From assembly GCA_963965975.1 (NCBI GenBank), contig OZ014412.1, forward strand, positions 9,839,849 to 9,903,848: DNA of 64,000 nucleotides, read 5' to 3'. The position numbers and the translations under genes are program-made. Under the pieces are notes generated by a model. It was not told the DNA's origin. It saw only the letters and a list, made by a program, of their open reading frames with translations, and ran no database searches. Shown in pieces: positions 9,913-22,581 of the stretch; positions within the stretch are counted from its first letter, which is position 1, and each line of letters starts with the position of its first letter. This stretch comes from Xestospongia bergquistia (taxonomy: Eukaryota > Porifera > Demospongiae > Haplosclerida > Petrosiidae).

Positions 9913-10334
9913 TCTGCTGACCGACATGGCCTGGACAAGGCTAATAAGGTGGACAACTTCATTGATTGAAACAATAATGATTTATTTGAATATGACTCAC
10001 TACTAATCCAATCCAGAACAGTAGAGACCTTCCAGGTACTCTTATACCGTGGTTGAGGTGGTCTTGAATTAAATACACCTCGTAGCATCCTGGATACCAT
10101 GGGGTGTTGACCTACCTGATGGCCATCTACTTTTTCATGAACTGAAGATATTGCTGAACGGTAAGAATTTATTGAACGATACTGGTATCCTTCCTCATAC
10201 AACTCGGCTAAGAAATTCAAGACATCTGCTATAGGACCAGAAATGGGATTTCTATACCTTGAGTGACACCAGCACTCCCACTTGTGAAAGAGTGAGTTGT
10301 AGTTTGAGTTTGACTTAGATTTCCATGATGCCAA
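9908..10334 (-). pseudogene. DIRS tyrosine recombinase, N-terminal part
   Basis: Starts at a Met codon at 10334 overlapping the end of the RT-RNase H frame. It contains the SAM-like core-binding domain (WECWCHSRYRNPISGP, then an SINSYRSAISS helix) and the first catalytic Arg region LALSRPCRSADL right at the insertion site. The frame continues in the 4983-5484 fragment beyond the Gypsy element. The fragment order and the CCAAG duplication show that it was one gene. Confidence 0.85.
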
Positions 10335-12019
10335 GACGAGGCTTGAAGCCTGTTCAGAAAGCTCTTCCTTTCAGCATCCTTCCCTGATATAGGCCTAGCG
10401 GCCAATTGAACTGTGTCTCCCTGAAAAGGGGAAAGAACTGGGCGTACCTGACACACTACCCCCCTGTGCACTGGTAGACAGTATGGATACCCCACCAGCA
10501 GAGACAACAATGTTGGGTACCATACCTGAGTTTTCCATAATGGAGCTATCAACACCACATTTGCCTTCTGGTGCCAGACTTCTGACAGTACTTAAGCAAT
10601 CAATCCCCACGGTGGGTTTGCATATCCCCGAAAATGATTCCATTCTTGGACGAAGGCATCTGTTGCTTCTGCCTGAGGGTCTGGTTTCCAGCTGAAAAAA
10701 CGTGGAACCTGGAAAATCAGCCTGGATGCAAACAGATCCACTTCTATTGGACCAAGTACCTCGACTATCCTCTGAAACAGGCCTGGGTGAAGTTTCCAGT
10801 CCAAGCAATCCCTCATACACCTGGATTCTTCATCTGCTATGATGTTCAGACAACCTGGAAGGTGCTCAGCTGATAGCACAATTGCTCTCTCCATACATCA
10901 CTCCCAACATTCTTTTGCTAGGGCTGTAAGAGGTTGGGACTGGACACCACCTTTCTTGTTGATGTAGGTCTGAGCTGAGACATTGCCCATGTAGAGGTAC
11001 ACTGTCAGGTGCCTCTCGCTCTTCACAAATGACTGAATTGCCAGAAATGCTGCCACCAACTGCAGGTAGTTGATGTGACATTGACTTTCCTCATACGTCC
11101 ATGGTCCACCTGCGCGGACTCCGTGACAAACTGCTCCCCATCGCAATTTCGAAGCATCTGTCTGAATCTTTAGGAAGCGAGACGGTGGTTTCAGTCTGGA
11201 CCCGTTCCAAAGTTTCGCCTGCTCCACCCACTACAAAAGCTCCTCCCTCTCTTGGTTCATCACAGCAATGGCTGAGTCTAGGCCCCGAAAGTGAGAAAGG
11301 GTGGCATGTTTCACTCTCTGCAGAGCCCGATAGAATAGAGGATAGGATGTTCCTCGTCCTTTTTTGGGACGAGGAACATCTGTGAGATCCATTGAGGATG
11401 CTGTGGGACCTTTTTCTAATAAACTTTTTATCTCTTCTCTCATAAGTGCCTCTTGCCTTCCTGGCAAATGCACTTGTCTCGGAGGGAATGATTGAGTGGG
11501 CACTGTAATCAACTCTAGACTGTAACCCTGTACTGTCTGTAATACCCACGGATCTGAAGTCACTTTTTCCCAATTTTGTTTGGCTATTGCCAACTGACCT
11601 GCCTTGGGAGCATTGGCTAATACCTCTTTCAGAGGCAAATACATTTCTTTTGTAACCCAATCGCTTATATGTATTATTGACAAAATATATTTAAATTTTT
11701 CTTTACTAAAAGACGCGGATTTACATGGGGTCTCATTATTACATTTACTACAGTACTCAGTCTCTGTCCTTTTTGAACATACCCAACTAGTTTTTTCCTG
11801 GACACCACCAGTCAGTCCTTCTTGGACATTGTGTTGCCTGGAGGGAACTTCGCTCCGAAACTTTTTGGGGGCTTCTGACTCAAAGATGGCCTCTTCTGGC
11901 CTCTTCTCTGGTAGAAGGGGCGGTGGTCTTGGAAACTGCTCCCACTTCCGCCCTGGTAGGAACGGCTGCCTCGAAAAAACGGCCTCGAATGCCGAGTCGA
12001 GGACACCTTTTGTAGACAC
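10229..12019 (-). pseudogene. DIRS RT fragment-RNase H
   Basis: One frame on the minus strand. The N-terminal RT lead-in is recognisable (VTSDPWVLQTVQGYSLELI near 11580, then EEIKSLLEKGP), but the frame then jumps to the RT thumb and connection region (LQRVKHATLSHFRGLDSA), so the fingers and palm with the catalytic Asp motif are missing. RNase H follows: FLKIQTDASKLRWGA, NYLQLVAAFLAIQSF, YINKKGGVQSQPL and AEHLPGCLNIIADEESR. The DIRS C-terminal domain shows VDLFASR, FFSWKPDPQAEATDAF and LIAPLWKTQVWYP. Stops interrupt at 11231-11233 (TAG), 10898-10900 (TGA) and 10592-10594 (TAA); the first two sit where Trp is usual. Not functional. Confidence 0.85.
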
Positions 12020-12694
12020 TCCACCGCCTCAGATCTCTCTTTGGCTTTCCTCTCAAAGCTCTTAAAGCCTGGCCCGAACAAGAATAGTGCCGCCTACAAA
12101 AAATCTTCGTCCTCCACTAGCAAGTCTGGATTCAGCTGACTGAGGGCCTTCGACCTCCTCTCCAGGCTGAAGTGAGCCGATGCGTCCCCTATGAACACCA
12201 AGGCCTGTTGTATAGCCGACAACACTACATCCAGGTCCGGTCTCTCTGGCACCGTCAGCTCCTCAATCGCTGCCATGAGAAGCCCCCGCAGCGTCCAACA
12301 CGAAATTTTGGAGGCGAGATAATTTTCTGTCAAATTCAATAGCGTCTTTTGACAGCTTACTTTTCAAAATACTGTCCAATTTCAGGCAACGGGTCTTATT
12401 GTCAGCAGGCCTAACCTTACAGAAAGCCGACTGTAGAAAAGCCTTCATTGGCTCGGACACTTCAAATATGGGTTTCCTACCCATGTCCGACTCCTCTGGT
12501 ATCTCACTTGTCTCTTCGTCTGAGACGTCGTCTGCCTCGTTATAACCAGCTTCTTTGCTGGAGGCAGAGGACGGCTTGTCCTTGGCCTTTGCCAATACAG
12601 ATGATAAGGTCCCCAACTGCGACATCATGTCCTGAAACATCTGTTTCATCTCTGACTGGAGACTGTTAATCGTAGAATTTTCCTTGATGCTCAT
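11812..12694 (-). pseudogene. DIRS gag-like ORF
   Basis: Starts at Met 12694 (MSIKENSTINSLQSEMKQ). An acidic linker and an alpha-helical capsid-like region follow (KAFLQSAFCKVRPADN, FDRKLSRLQNFVLDAAG). A frameshift near 12290-12330 moves the sequence to another frame (LLMAAIEELT, HFSLERRSKALSQL), a TAG at 12094-12096 interrupts, and an Arg/Gly/Phe/Gln-rich tail (FFRGSRSYQGGSGSSFQ, FYQRRGQKR) fits the nucleic-acid-binding C-terminus of DIRS Gag. The tail overlaps the start of the RT frame. Confidence 0.75.
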
Positions 12695-12735
12695 CTCACC
12701 TTCGAAGTAAGTGCTTGACTGTTTAATACGCAGCT

Positions 12736-12998
12736 AAAACAAAAGCCAAATTGGGAGAGAAAGTGTGGGCCTTATATAGCGAGGTCTGGGCGGGCTATTG
12801 GATTTTTATGAAACGTGCCTTGGATGTCTGTTAGGTCGTTGTTCTGACGTTTAGAGCGTGAATTTCATACTTATGTGTTACATTTTTTAAATTTTACAAA
12901 TTATTTTTTGTAAGTGCTGATAAGTAGCTGTTTTGAGTTAAAATAAATGCCATTGCAAAGTAGAGATGTGAGACCTCATTCTCCGAAGTATAACTACA
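12736..12998 (-). repeat. DIRS terminal repeat (upstream, promoter end)
   Basis: 12736-12956 is inverted relative to 4575-4795. The outer 12961-12998 matches the internal complementary region at 4954-4993. It lies immediately upstream of the gag start at 12694 and carries a TATA-like CCTTATATAG near 12770, so it probably served as the promoter. Confidence 0.82.
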
Positions 12999-13171
12999 AT
13001 TTTAATAAGTGGTCACATTATTGAGTATATATAATTAAGAACAGATGCTGTTATTATACATTCTATTTGCATATATACCTTTAAGACACATTATTAATGT
13101 ACTGACTTGTCTATGTAATTACAAGTATCATAAAGATATTATTTTTATGGAGGTTATAATTTAGTCAATTA
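12999..13171 (+). promoter_or_regulatory. Sequence 5' of the copy B first exon, shared with copy C
   Basis: From about 13080 this resembles 50283-50376 upstream of copy C (for example GACACATTATTAATGTACT against GACACATTGTTAATGTGCT), so part of the upstream region was duplicated with the gene. Promoter function is inferred from position only. The DIRS end lies right next to it. Confidence 0.4.
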
Positions 13172-14753
13172 ATGGCAACTCCTATTTACAAGTCAGGTAT
13201 ATCAGTACTACTAAACATAGATCAGATTTTTTTTTATTCATTTTAGCAAGCATTTCTTAAATTAAATCAATTCAGGAGCATGAAGTGGCATGGCTATTAC
13301 CTGTGATGATGGTTTTCGTTTTGACGTTGCATACTTGCATACCTCAATTTGACTTAGTATCAATCTATTTAGCATTAACAGAAACAGATATAGATAATAT
13401 TTGCAAAGACAAAGACAATAAAAAAGCAGAGTTGTGGTTGCTTTATAGGAGTTGGAAAAAGAATAGAGGTATTGCATCATATCCGGTTTTAGTGACAACA
13501 TTTTTACATGTGTATGTTCAAGAGAGTGTGTGAGCTGAATTTATCACCAAATATGTTATAGAAGATTTTCTTTATCTCTTAGCTCTGCAGCCGAGAAACA
13601 ACAACAGCTTATTCCTGAGGGAGCCCCAGGAAAATACAGTAACTGAAGAAAGCTTAAAGAAAATACAAGAGAGGAAATAATAAATGATTTTCATGCAGAA
13701 AAATAATTCAGAAATATTCTATTTTTATATCTCAAGATATTAGATTTATTTGAAAAAAGAAAGTTGATATTTTTAAAATAGTTTTGATGCAGAATATTTT
13801 CTATGGAAGTAATTGAGTAGAGCTTGATACTGCTAATACTTTAACTGAAGTTTTATTTTCTTATTAAACATTGTTTATGGTTTACTTTGAGTTATTTGAA
13901 GTTGTTCAGTATTTTAATATAATGAAGCCAAAATTTAATGAGCTCTTATATGTAAGATACTCTTAAGCCTTTCCTCAAAGGATCCATCTTTGAATTAATT
14001 TCACAGTTTTTTTTCTGGATGTATATATAGTCAAACTATTTGTTCTAAATTGCCAAATGATCTGACACATTCAGGAACTGATGTCAAGAGAATCCAAAGC
14101 AATTTAACTAAACAAATAGGACTGAGTCTTCTGTTTTCAAATTAAGGAGCTAAAAGAGGCGTTATATTTCACTTCGGATACTGACACCATTGTACAAGTT
14201 GTTGTAGTTACTTTAAATACCTCATGTTTTGAAGACCATAAACCTCACCTGAGTATTGATAAGTCCTTTGATGATGTTGTGGACATTATGCAGAAAATCT
14301 GTACGGTAATCAATGTTGTCTGTGTAGAGATTGTCATTGATCAATACAACATTGAAAAACCCAAGGCTCATATCACAGCTTGCTAATCTGCAGTTGATAA
14401 ATTCTGTGAGGATGTCAAACTTAGTATCTGCAAGGATAAAGATTTTATGTCAAGTCCATTGTTTTTTGTCATACATGACATGAGACTATTGAATTTGTTC
14501 TTGAGTGGGAACCTTCCCTCTACCAGATCAGAGTTTTGTTATGAAAAGCTTTCCAAGATATCGCTAAATTTGTCCAAATGAGATGCATCAAAGAAGGCAA
14601 CTCCATCATTGTTATTTACTATACTCCACAAAATATTATGGCTCTGTTACTAATGGAAGCACAGAAGAATTTTCACAATCTAATAAATATGGGAGTAATC
14701 AAATTAACTATAGTCTTCCATACTACATGATACAAACGTAGCAGAGATAAGGT
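13172..14753 (+). pseudogene. Copy B decayed first exons (Death domain and an extra module)
   Basis: 13172-13204 matches the 11-codon first exon of copy C. The next exon (from about 13253) matches the copy C Death-domain exon but has a one-base loss near its start, a stop in the helix 6 region (TGA near 13531) and several later frame breaks. The readable core is VSIYLALTETDIDNICKDKD. From about 14184 a second stretch, absent from copy C, is largely readable: frames through VDIMQKICTVINVVCVEIV, then SAVDKFCEDVKLSICKDKDF, then IREGNS-like KEGNSIIVIYYTPQ and NMGVIKLTIVFHT, interrupted by at least three stops and one frame change and ending at a GT near 14754. The last part resembles a module I recall from Death-domain and kinase proteins of sponges; I cannot name it. 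Decay here contrasts with intact exons downstream. Confidence 0.72.
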
Positions 14754-14960
14754 AAGATATGGCTACTGTACTAGCAATAATGTGTGTGTTAAATATATTA
14801 TTATGGGTTTAGACTGTATGCGTACAAGTCTTTATGTTGTCTAGCTAGGTAAGCCCCTATTCCTTTTTGATAAGTGACGCCTCTTGTTTATCAAAAAAGG
14901 AGGAGGTGCTAGCTCACTCTTGTCATTTAATTAGCTATTAATTTATTACTATTACAAGAG

Positions 14961-17900
14961 CCTTACCACTCAGCGTGGTAGTTTGAGTCGAATGGCTTTT
15001 TGGAAGCGTCCAAGTTCTTCACAGCAAGAAGCGAGTTCATTTGAAGTTATCCCAAGGCATGCTAAAATTGGTAAGACATAGTTAGACATCTATATATCAA
15101 GGATGTAAAGGAATGCTTGAATATTTTTTCTTACAGAGGTGAAACTAAGATCTAAGGATAAAGATGTACTCATAGTTTATGGGATTGCCAGTCTTCCCGA
15201 ACAACCACCAGTTATTTCTTGGTGTAGATTAATTCCAGAAGAAAAAACTGCACCAGAGGATTATCATATAGTAATTCATAAGTTGAGCGAGTCCAGAGGT
15301 CAAACTATTGAGTCTATTGTTCGGAAATATTCCAAACAAGTTAATCTTAAAGCTATATTGATTATAGCTGACATGGACCAAAGAAAGCTAAACACAGCTT
15401 TGACTAAAGAATACTCGCAGATTGCTATCGTCATTATTCCTAAAGCATGCAAATCTGAGATTTTTCAATATTTACAAAGTGAAGATGACACTTTACAGGC
15501 AACAATAGGTCCATTGTATAGTAAAAGAAGTGAAGGTGGTGCTACAGGTAAGCTATACCTCTTAATTACTAATAATTTGTTGTCAAAATGTGTATATTTA
15601 TTATATCATTATATACTTGATACACGCTATTGTATATATCCTTGAAAATGTCAGTTGTAAAACTACTGAAATATTTATTCAATATCTTTTATTGAGTATC
15701 TAACTCCCTATAATTAATCAATATAATCATAAACTATATGGTTGATATATGTTGTTGTGTATGTCCATATAATGATATATTTTTGTCTGTGTCACTAACA
15801 GGTTTAGGTATATTATTTCCAAATGTACCTGATGAAGTGGTTACTTTCAAATCAATTATGCGTACAGTTGTTCAAGAGAGAATATGTGTATCACTAGCTA
15901 ATGGATTTGGAAAAGTGCCTGCTGATATGAGACTAATAAAATGGGTGATTGAAGTAATTGATATTATCCAAAAATTGGTAAACAATCACACACTACATTG
16001 TGTAATATACAAAATTGATGACTTATGTTATAATGTTACTTGACTGTTTACCATATCAGTTGATTATTTTATATATTCTACACTGAAAGAATTAAAAGAA
16101 TTAATATGTTTGTACTTTACATAGGTGGATTACTATGGAATGTAGAATTTATGTGAATTACTCATTGTGTAATTTGTTGGTATGTACTTTACATAGGTGG
16201 ATTACTATGGAATGTAGAATTTATGTGAATTACTCATTGTGTAATTTGTTGGTATGTACTAGTACAAAATACCAACAAATTACATAATGACCAATTCTCA
16301 AGAATTTTAATTCCATAGTAATCCACCCATGTAAACTACAAATTAGTTGTTAAAATGACATATTAATTTTTACAGTGTATTGTTAAAACTATGTAAATGT
16401 CAAGTGTAGCCAATAAAATGAAACAGCATACAGTTGCCAATAATATTAAAAAGAATTGATAAATGATTTTATTAGGTCAAAAGTTGTCTTTATTATGCCA
16501 ATTCTTTATATTCTATTGCTGCCGCTTCAAACTGATCTTAAAGTTAAAATATTTTTATCACTGTTTAGCAATGATACTCAAAGTATTACAACCTAACTTC
16601 AATATGGCTCATTAAAATTGTTTTTGATAGATGTTAAACCACAAGTTTCAATATTTTGATAAGGATTATTTTGGAATAGTAGTAGAGAAAATTAACATTG
16701 AACACTGAAATACTCGCTATCAATGAATTTAAATGTTTACTACTATGGACAAATTAAAACATCCAGTCTTTTTAACAGTATCAACATCTGTAGTCTTTGT
16801 ATGTCTTTCTGCTAGTTTTAATCCTTAAGCATCAGTACTTTACTATGAGATTGGCATTTTTGAAACATTTACAAGACAATTTTAATGTTATATTATTTTA
16901 TAATAGTTATTATTGTATATATTGAATACTGGAAATTTTTTTAGTTATTGTAATAATTGTCTTTGTGTATAATAGTCTGAAACTGAAGTACACATTGCTT
17001 GGTGGGAAGATTTTGATGAATTGTTGGAGTTGGTTCTTCATAATACTTACTTTCATGCTATATTTAGTCAAGATTTGCCTTTCTTTTTCAACCTTGCCTA
17101 TTCAGTATACAAGTAAGTTGATTTATTGGTAGTTAATGTATTTTATTTTTCCTAATGCGCCTGTAGAAGTATGACTGGTACTACACCTTCTAAAAAGCTT
17201 CATAACTTTGTTGATAGTTGTGTCTCACAACTTTTAAGACTTCAAGTTTCTGTAATAGCAGAGAACTTATTTAAATTTATCAATTTGTGAGTTAATAATT
17301 TCAACTACTGAGCAGTAACTAGAAATCATTTAAAAAATGAATGGCATTCTTTGTATTCCACATTACATGATGTTACAGATAATTTATATCTTATTCATGA
17401 TGTTCATACAAGCATTCACTCTTTGCAGTCAAAACGAGTTCAGAAACAATATAATAAGTTCCATTGAATGTATCGCCTAGAATTGACTGCCAATGTATAT
17501 ATACACCATGGCCAATGACTACTGGTGTGTATGTGACTGAGCATGAAGAAAATAGTTCTCATTCACCCGAACTGTTTCTAGGAAATTTTCACTCATCAAT
17601 GTATTAGCGTACCCAGAGACTCACTTCTTAAATTCAGACTACAAAAGATATGACAAATTATTTCACATTGTATTTATGTAAATGGCATTTCTTTTTATCA
17701 TGGTCAATGAATGTCACTTTTGTTGCTATAAGTTTCTCACTACTTCTTTAGGGGAAATGTTGACATAATTTTTGGTGGTATTCATACAAACAACAGTATA
17801 TTTGAGCTCACTGCTAAATCGTTCTTGGAAGTGTGTGATATGTTCTGTAAAAGAAAACATCAAATTTCACTTTCATATGTTTTGTTGCTCTCTAGTGAGT

Positions 17901-19583
17901 TATTCTCCTTTTTAATCTTGATTGTTTTTATTATATAATAGCATCAATTGCTATGAAGTTTTATAGCTCATGTTCTATGACTGAAAAAACTAAGAAATTA
18001 TGGCAAGAACATTTCGTTAATGTAAGTATACTTCTTGAAACTTTTATGATAAATTCTTTGTAGTGAATTGGCTATGTCAGTTAATGATAATGATAAGCAG
18101 TAAATTTCTAGTAACCAAACTATTTCACATTTGACTCTCTATTTCCTTCTGTTCAGCATTATAAGTCTAATGGGTTAAGTCAAGTTGATGTTAATAGCTT
18201 ACAAAGCGGACTAAAGGCAATGACAGAAATACTTGTTGATCATCCAAACCTAAAGCTCAGCTGGAAAGATACCTCCTGTATATTTACTTCTAAAATTCAT
18301 TCAATAACTATTTTGAGGTAAGTTAGCATGTGATAACAAGGTAATATATAATTTATTATATAGAAATTTCATTGCTGTATGTGACTACCAACTGAAAGGA
18401 GATAATGATGAAGAGAGTTTTCATACTGGTTTTTTGAAACCTGTTACATCTTTTTATCTGTCTAAAGTTAATAAAATGGAGCAGCTAAGCTCTATTAAGA
18501 ATGAAACAATATGTGAAGTAATTCAATTATTTACTATATAGTGTTGATATGAGTAATCCTTCTAAAGCTACAGTTCAATTATTTTATTTCTAGGGATTAC
18601 GTTTCATTTCCTATTTAATAAAGTTAATTCACTTACATCAGTGGTCATTTCCTGATTTTCAAATTATCTTTGAGCAATGGTTATCTATTCTTGTCAATGC
18701 CATAGACATTTCAAACACTGACTGCTCACAATATGTCAATCAATTGGTTAATCCGAAAGAGCTAACTCCTTGGAATGGTTATCACGAATACTTAAATAAT
18801 GAGGTTTGACATGAATGCTATGGTAATAACATATTATAGTTTTTGTAGTTGGAGAGTAAACTAAGGAATCAATGTCTTTATATGTCTGTTGAAAACTTTG
18901 TTGAAGTTGTTAAAAATGGTCATTTCAATAAGGCAAAGGTCAGTCTGTCACTGTATCCTTTATATCAAAAGTAACATTTGTCTTTTTTTGTCTTTATAAT
19001 TATTACTAAGGAAATATGGCATCACTGCATACTTTCATGTTATTTACTTTTTCCTGTTCAGATAGTACATACCTTTCTTAGGAGGTTTGTTGCCCACATG
19101 CCCAAGGACATTGTTATCAAAAAGGAACCATTTAAGAGTCTACTCATACTGGCAAGCACTCAGTAAGTAATGTTTTAATGTATATTATTACCTTGTTGAC
19201 AATTATTAATAACTGTAAAAAGAAATATATAATTTTCTTTTTATTTATTTAGTTTGAATGAGCCTAAACATCAAGAGGATCTGGTTGCATTTTTCAAAGA
19301 GGTCATGGAATGTTATAGTAAAACTAATCGATCATTAAAATTCCTGATTGATATTTTTGAAGTTGACATCCATCCTTCAGAAAGCTTTGAAAATACATTT
19401 GCTGTCAATTTTAAAAACTTCATTGTCAATCATAAACTCCATAAGCCAATACATGACAACATCGTTATTCTATTTGTGAGTTTTTTTAAATACAATTTGA
19501 TTATTTTTACTTTATTTTCTCAGACTAAGTTACCGATGACAGAAAACTCCTTTCTTTGGATGATTGTCAACACTATCATACAG
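14961..19583 (+). CDS. Copy B exons: N-terminal arm
   Basis: Exons at about 14961-15070, 15137-15549, 15803-15977, 16977-17112, 17165-17287, 17754-17895, 17942-18021, 18158-18318, 18363-18517, 18594-18803, 18849-18937, 19062-19161, 19252-19473 and 19524-19583. The second exon holds a compact alpha/beta-looking unit (KDKDVLIVYGIASLPEQPP ... LKAILIIADMDQRKLN) that I do not recognise. The rest is helical and rich in hydrophobic heptads, like the long N-terminal arm of RNF213 that packs against the AAA ring. Every exon has a counterpart in copy C (51633-56742). No catalytic motif is visible. Confidence 0.75.
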
Positions 19584-22543
19584 GTCTTTATTACTACTGT
19601 ATTGTTATTCTACATGTGGTTACTATAATGTTTTCAATATAGCATGGTTCAGAAGAGTATTAATAGCCCTCTCAATATAGGAATTATCAACCTTGGGTGA
19701 TATTCGTACAGATTTCCAAGTTTTTAGGGTTGATATAACATGTAGAGACTTATGAACCATATTATATCTAACAAATCTATCAAACGATTATACTAAGCTG
19801 CCACCATTATTTATATATTGTAGCACATGGTAGTATTTATGAGTTAGCAGGCTTATTTAAGGCATATGAACAAACTGATATAGCTTGTCGGGAGATTCAT
19901 ATACTAACCTGTGACTATGCCTTTTGAAAAGCTATCACAGTTTGATATTGGGAAGATATAAACTCAACTCACATGAATAAACTGTAAATCTTGTGAAACA
20001 TATTGGTTTGTTTAACCATTAGTTGGTTATACAGGTTACAAATAAAAACTTGTTTTTGTTCAAAATGTCAGCATAATACAGTTTTTCTTACTAATGTACT
20101 GTTTATGAAGCTATATAATCATAACTTTCATAATACATTAGTAATTAAAATAGTATAGTATACTGTATTATGATTTTGTTTTTCATATGCAGCCAATATT
20201 ACCATTAATTTTAGTAATTTCATCAACGAATCAATTTTTATACAGTGACTTTATTTCTTCTCAAGTTTTTGACTAGACCTCTAACTTGAGAAGACTTCTA
20301 AAAATGCTTTTATTCTAGCAACAATCATTAACCTAATCACACTCAAAACCTCTCACAGCATCCTACTAGGATATTTCAATAGCTGTAAACTTGACATAAG
20401 GGCATGTGCTTGGGCATTTTGAGGCATAAAGAACAGTAGCAATGTAAGTACCATAGCTAGAGGTGGAAAGGGAATACTCAGTAGGCCTCATTATAGACCA
20501 AGTCTCTCTCTATTAGGCATGTGATAGCAGTACCAATGTAGCAATGACCTAGATTGTCCATTGAAATACATAGACAGAAAACATAGAATATCTCAATACT
20601 TATTATTCTTCCTCTATATAGGATAATGTCCATCTTATGATTGATTTGTAGGCTAAAGCAATTTTTTCTAGACATCGCAGTAGAAGTTGGTGAAAATGCT
20701 AAATTGTTCTAGCTTCTTTTTCCTAAAACATAATAGATTTTCCATTATTTTACAGCTGCAGCACAATTCGAAAAGAACTATTCGCTTTTCAAAAGTAATC
20801 AAATAATTTCTGTAGTTTACTATCAAGAGGTACTTTTGAGAAGATATTTTCTTTATGAATAATTAATATTAATGGAATAAAACAGTTGCAAAAAGAAAGT
20901 ATTAGTCTCCTACTTATGGAGACTCCTACTTTTTATAAAATGTTTTATTTACTCGTATATCTCTATAGGTTATATACTGAGGTTGAGGTAGATGTGTGAC
21001 TTATATACCAGTGGTCACAGGCTAGAGATGTATGAACACATAGCTAGTAAGACCAAAGCATTAGATAAACATTCCAAGTTGGTTTTTTGCAGCATTAGTT
21101 GTTTCAGAATATTATCCATCATAATTAATGATTGTTTTTAAGTTCATGGCAAACTTTTAACTTCTTATTAGACTCTATGTTGGGAAAACTGCCCAGCTAA
21201 TTTTCTGTTGCCATTGTAGTCATAATAATTCTTTTTTTCATCACAATATGTAAGAACACTTTTATGGACAAAGGAGCTGGCCTCACCAGACTATATTGAA
21301 CATGGAACATTACTGCTTCCAACATGCTACAATTTTGTCTATTAGCTAGCAAAACACTTGAATTTTGTAAAAAAGTAAACAAGTAAATACAATCATTTTC
21401 TAAGACATGAAGTAAATGTAAGGATGGCTATTATAAATCCAAAAGAAAGAATGCAAACAAGACCGTAGAATGGCAATTTCATCATCCTTAAATAATAGCA
21501 CAGGATGGAAGATATTCATCAACAATCTAAATCACTCAAATAATATCAATGATGTATAAGAACTTATAACACCTCTTAGGGAAGTGTATCAGGCAAAATA
21601 TAGTGGTGCCTATGTAGAGATGGCCCAGAGTATCATTTGAAGTGTATTGCCAGAAAGCACAGTGTATTCTTCCTCCTTAGGATTATGTCCATGTTGGGAC
21701 TGATTTATAGACTATAACAATGTTTCCCAGCATCATTGTCAAAGCTTATGAAATGATTTAATTGTTTATTATTGTTCTTCTTTGTATTCTGCCTCTTTGT
21801 CCATTTAACATATGCAGTACAATTTGAAACGAACTATCTGCTTTTGTATTTCATATCTGAACACTTTTGAGATGAAAAGGAGCAATTTAAATAGTTTACT
21901 ATCAATAGCTACCTTAGACAAGATAGTTTCTTATGAATGATTATTATTAATGTAAAGAAATGTGAACGGAGAATAGCAATCTCTTACTTCAGTCAGTAAG
22001 TATATTTTCTGCTTTGATGTTTAGCTTAAAGGTAGATTTAGATAAATAAGATTAAGCAAATAAAAATATAAAAAGATAAATTAAAGACAAACCAATAATT
22101 ATAAGCCTAGCAATAGTGCAAAGAATTAAATATCATTACAACTTTATTATTATATTCTGGAGAACCTCCTTGTTGATAGAAACATTCCAAGTTCTTAGCT
22201 AATTTCCTATTATCATTGTAGTCATAATAATTTACTATTTCTTCATCACAATATGTAAGAACAATTTTTGTGAACTGATTGAGTATGGAACCTCACTACC
22301 TTGCAACATGCTTCAGCTTTTTCTATGTTGGCTATCAACGCACTTGCATTAAAAAAATTACATAGAAATAAATAAAGACATTTTTGAAAATATGACCTAA
22401 AGGGGTAACATTTTTGCCTGTACTATTATGTATGATAATGCAAAACCATCCCTACTATTTTGTTTGCAGTCTTTGTATCTAACTCATAATAACCATTCCT
22501 AAAGTTATTTCTTTTTTATTAAAGTTTTTATTTACTTGTTAGC

Positions 22544-22581
<38 letters not shown>

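Larger units (their letters stand above)
4498..12998 (-). mobile_element. DIRS-type tyrosine-recombinase retrotransposon, interrupted
   Basis: The element reads on the minus strand: gag (12694-11812), RT fragment, RNase H and C-terminal domain (12019-10229), then a tyrosine recombinase (10334-9908 and 5484-4983). The ends are inverted copies (4575-4795 against 12736-12956). An internal complementary region at 4878-4993 is complementary to the outermost sequence of both ends, which is the DIRS hallmark used to template circle closure. There is no protease or DDE integrase of its own. It has lost the RT catalytic core and carries several stops. A Ty3/Gypsy element (5485-9907) sits inside the recombinase gene; without it the DIRS is about 4.1 kb. 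It is a non-autonomous relic inserted between RNF213-like copies A and B. Confidence 0.88.

Noticed and set aside
10395..10820. Minus-strand 141-codon frame overlapping the DIRS RNase H region
   Set aside because: Different frame from the recognisable RNase H and C-terminal domain, low-complexity composition; shadow.
11091..11660. Minus-strand 189-codon frame
   Set aside because: Overlaps the DIRS RT lead-in in another frame and has no domain.
14861..14902. CCTTTTTGATAA / TTATCAAAAAAGG hairpin considered as a terminator or small MITE
   Set aside because: Stem is AT-rich and imperfect, no flanking duplication recognised, and rho-independent terminators do not apply to a eukaryote.
22547..22579. 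(TA)n considered as a replication origin or regulatory element
   Set aside because: Simple microsatellite without other support.
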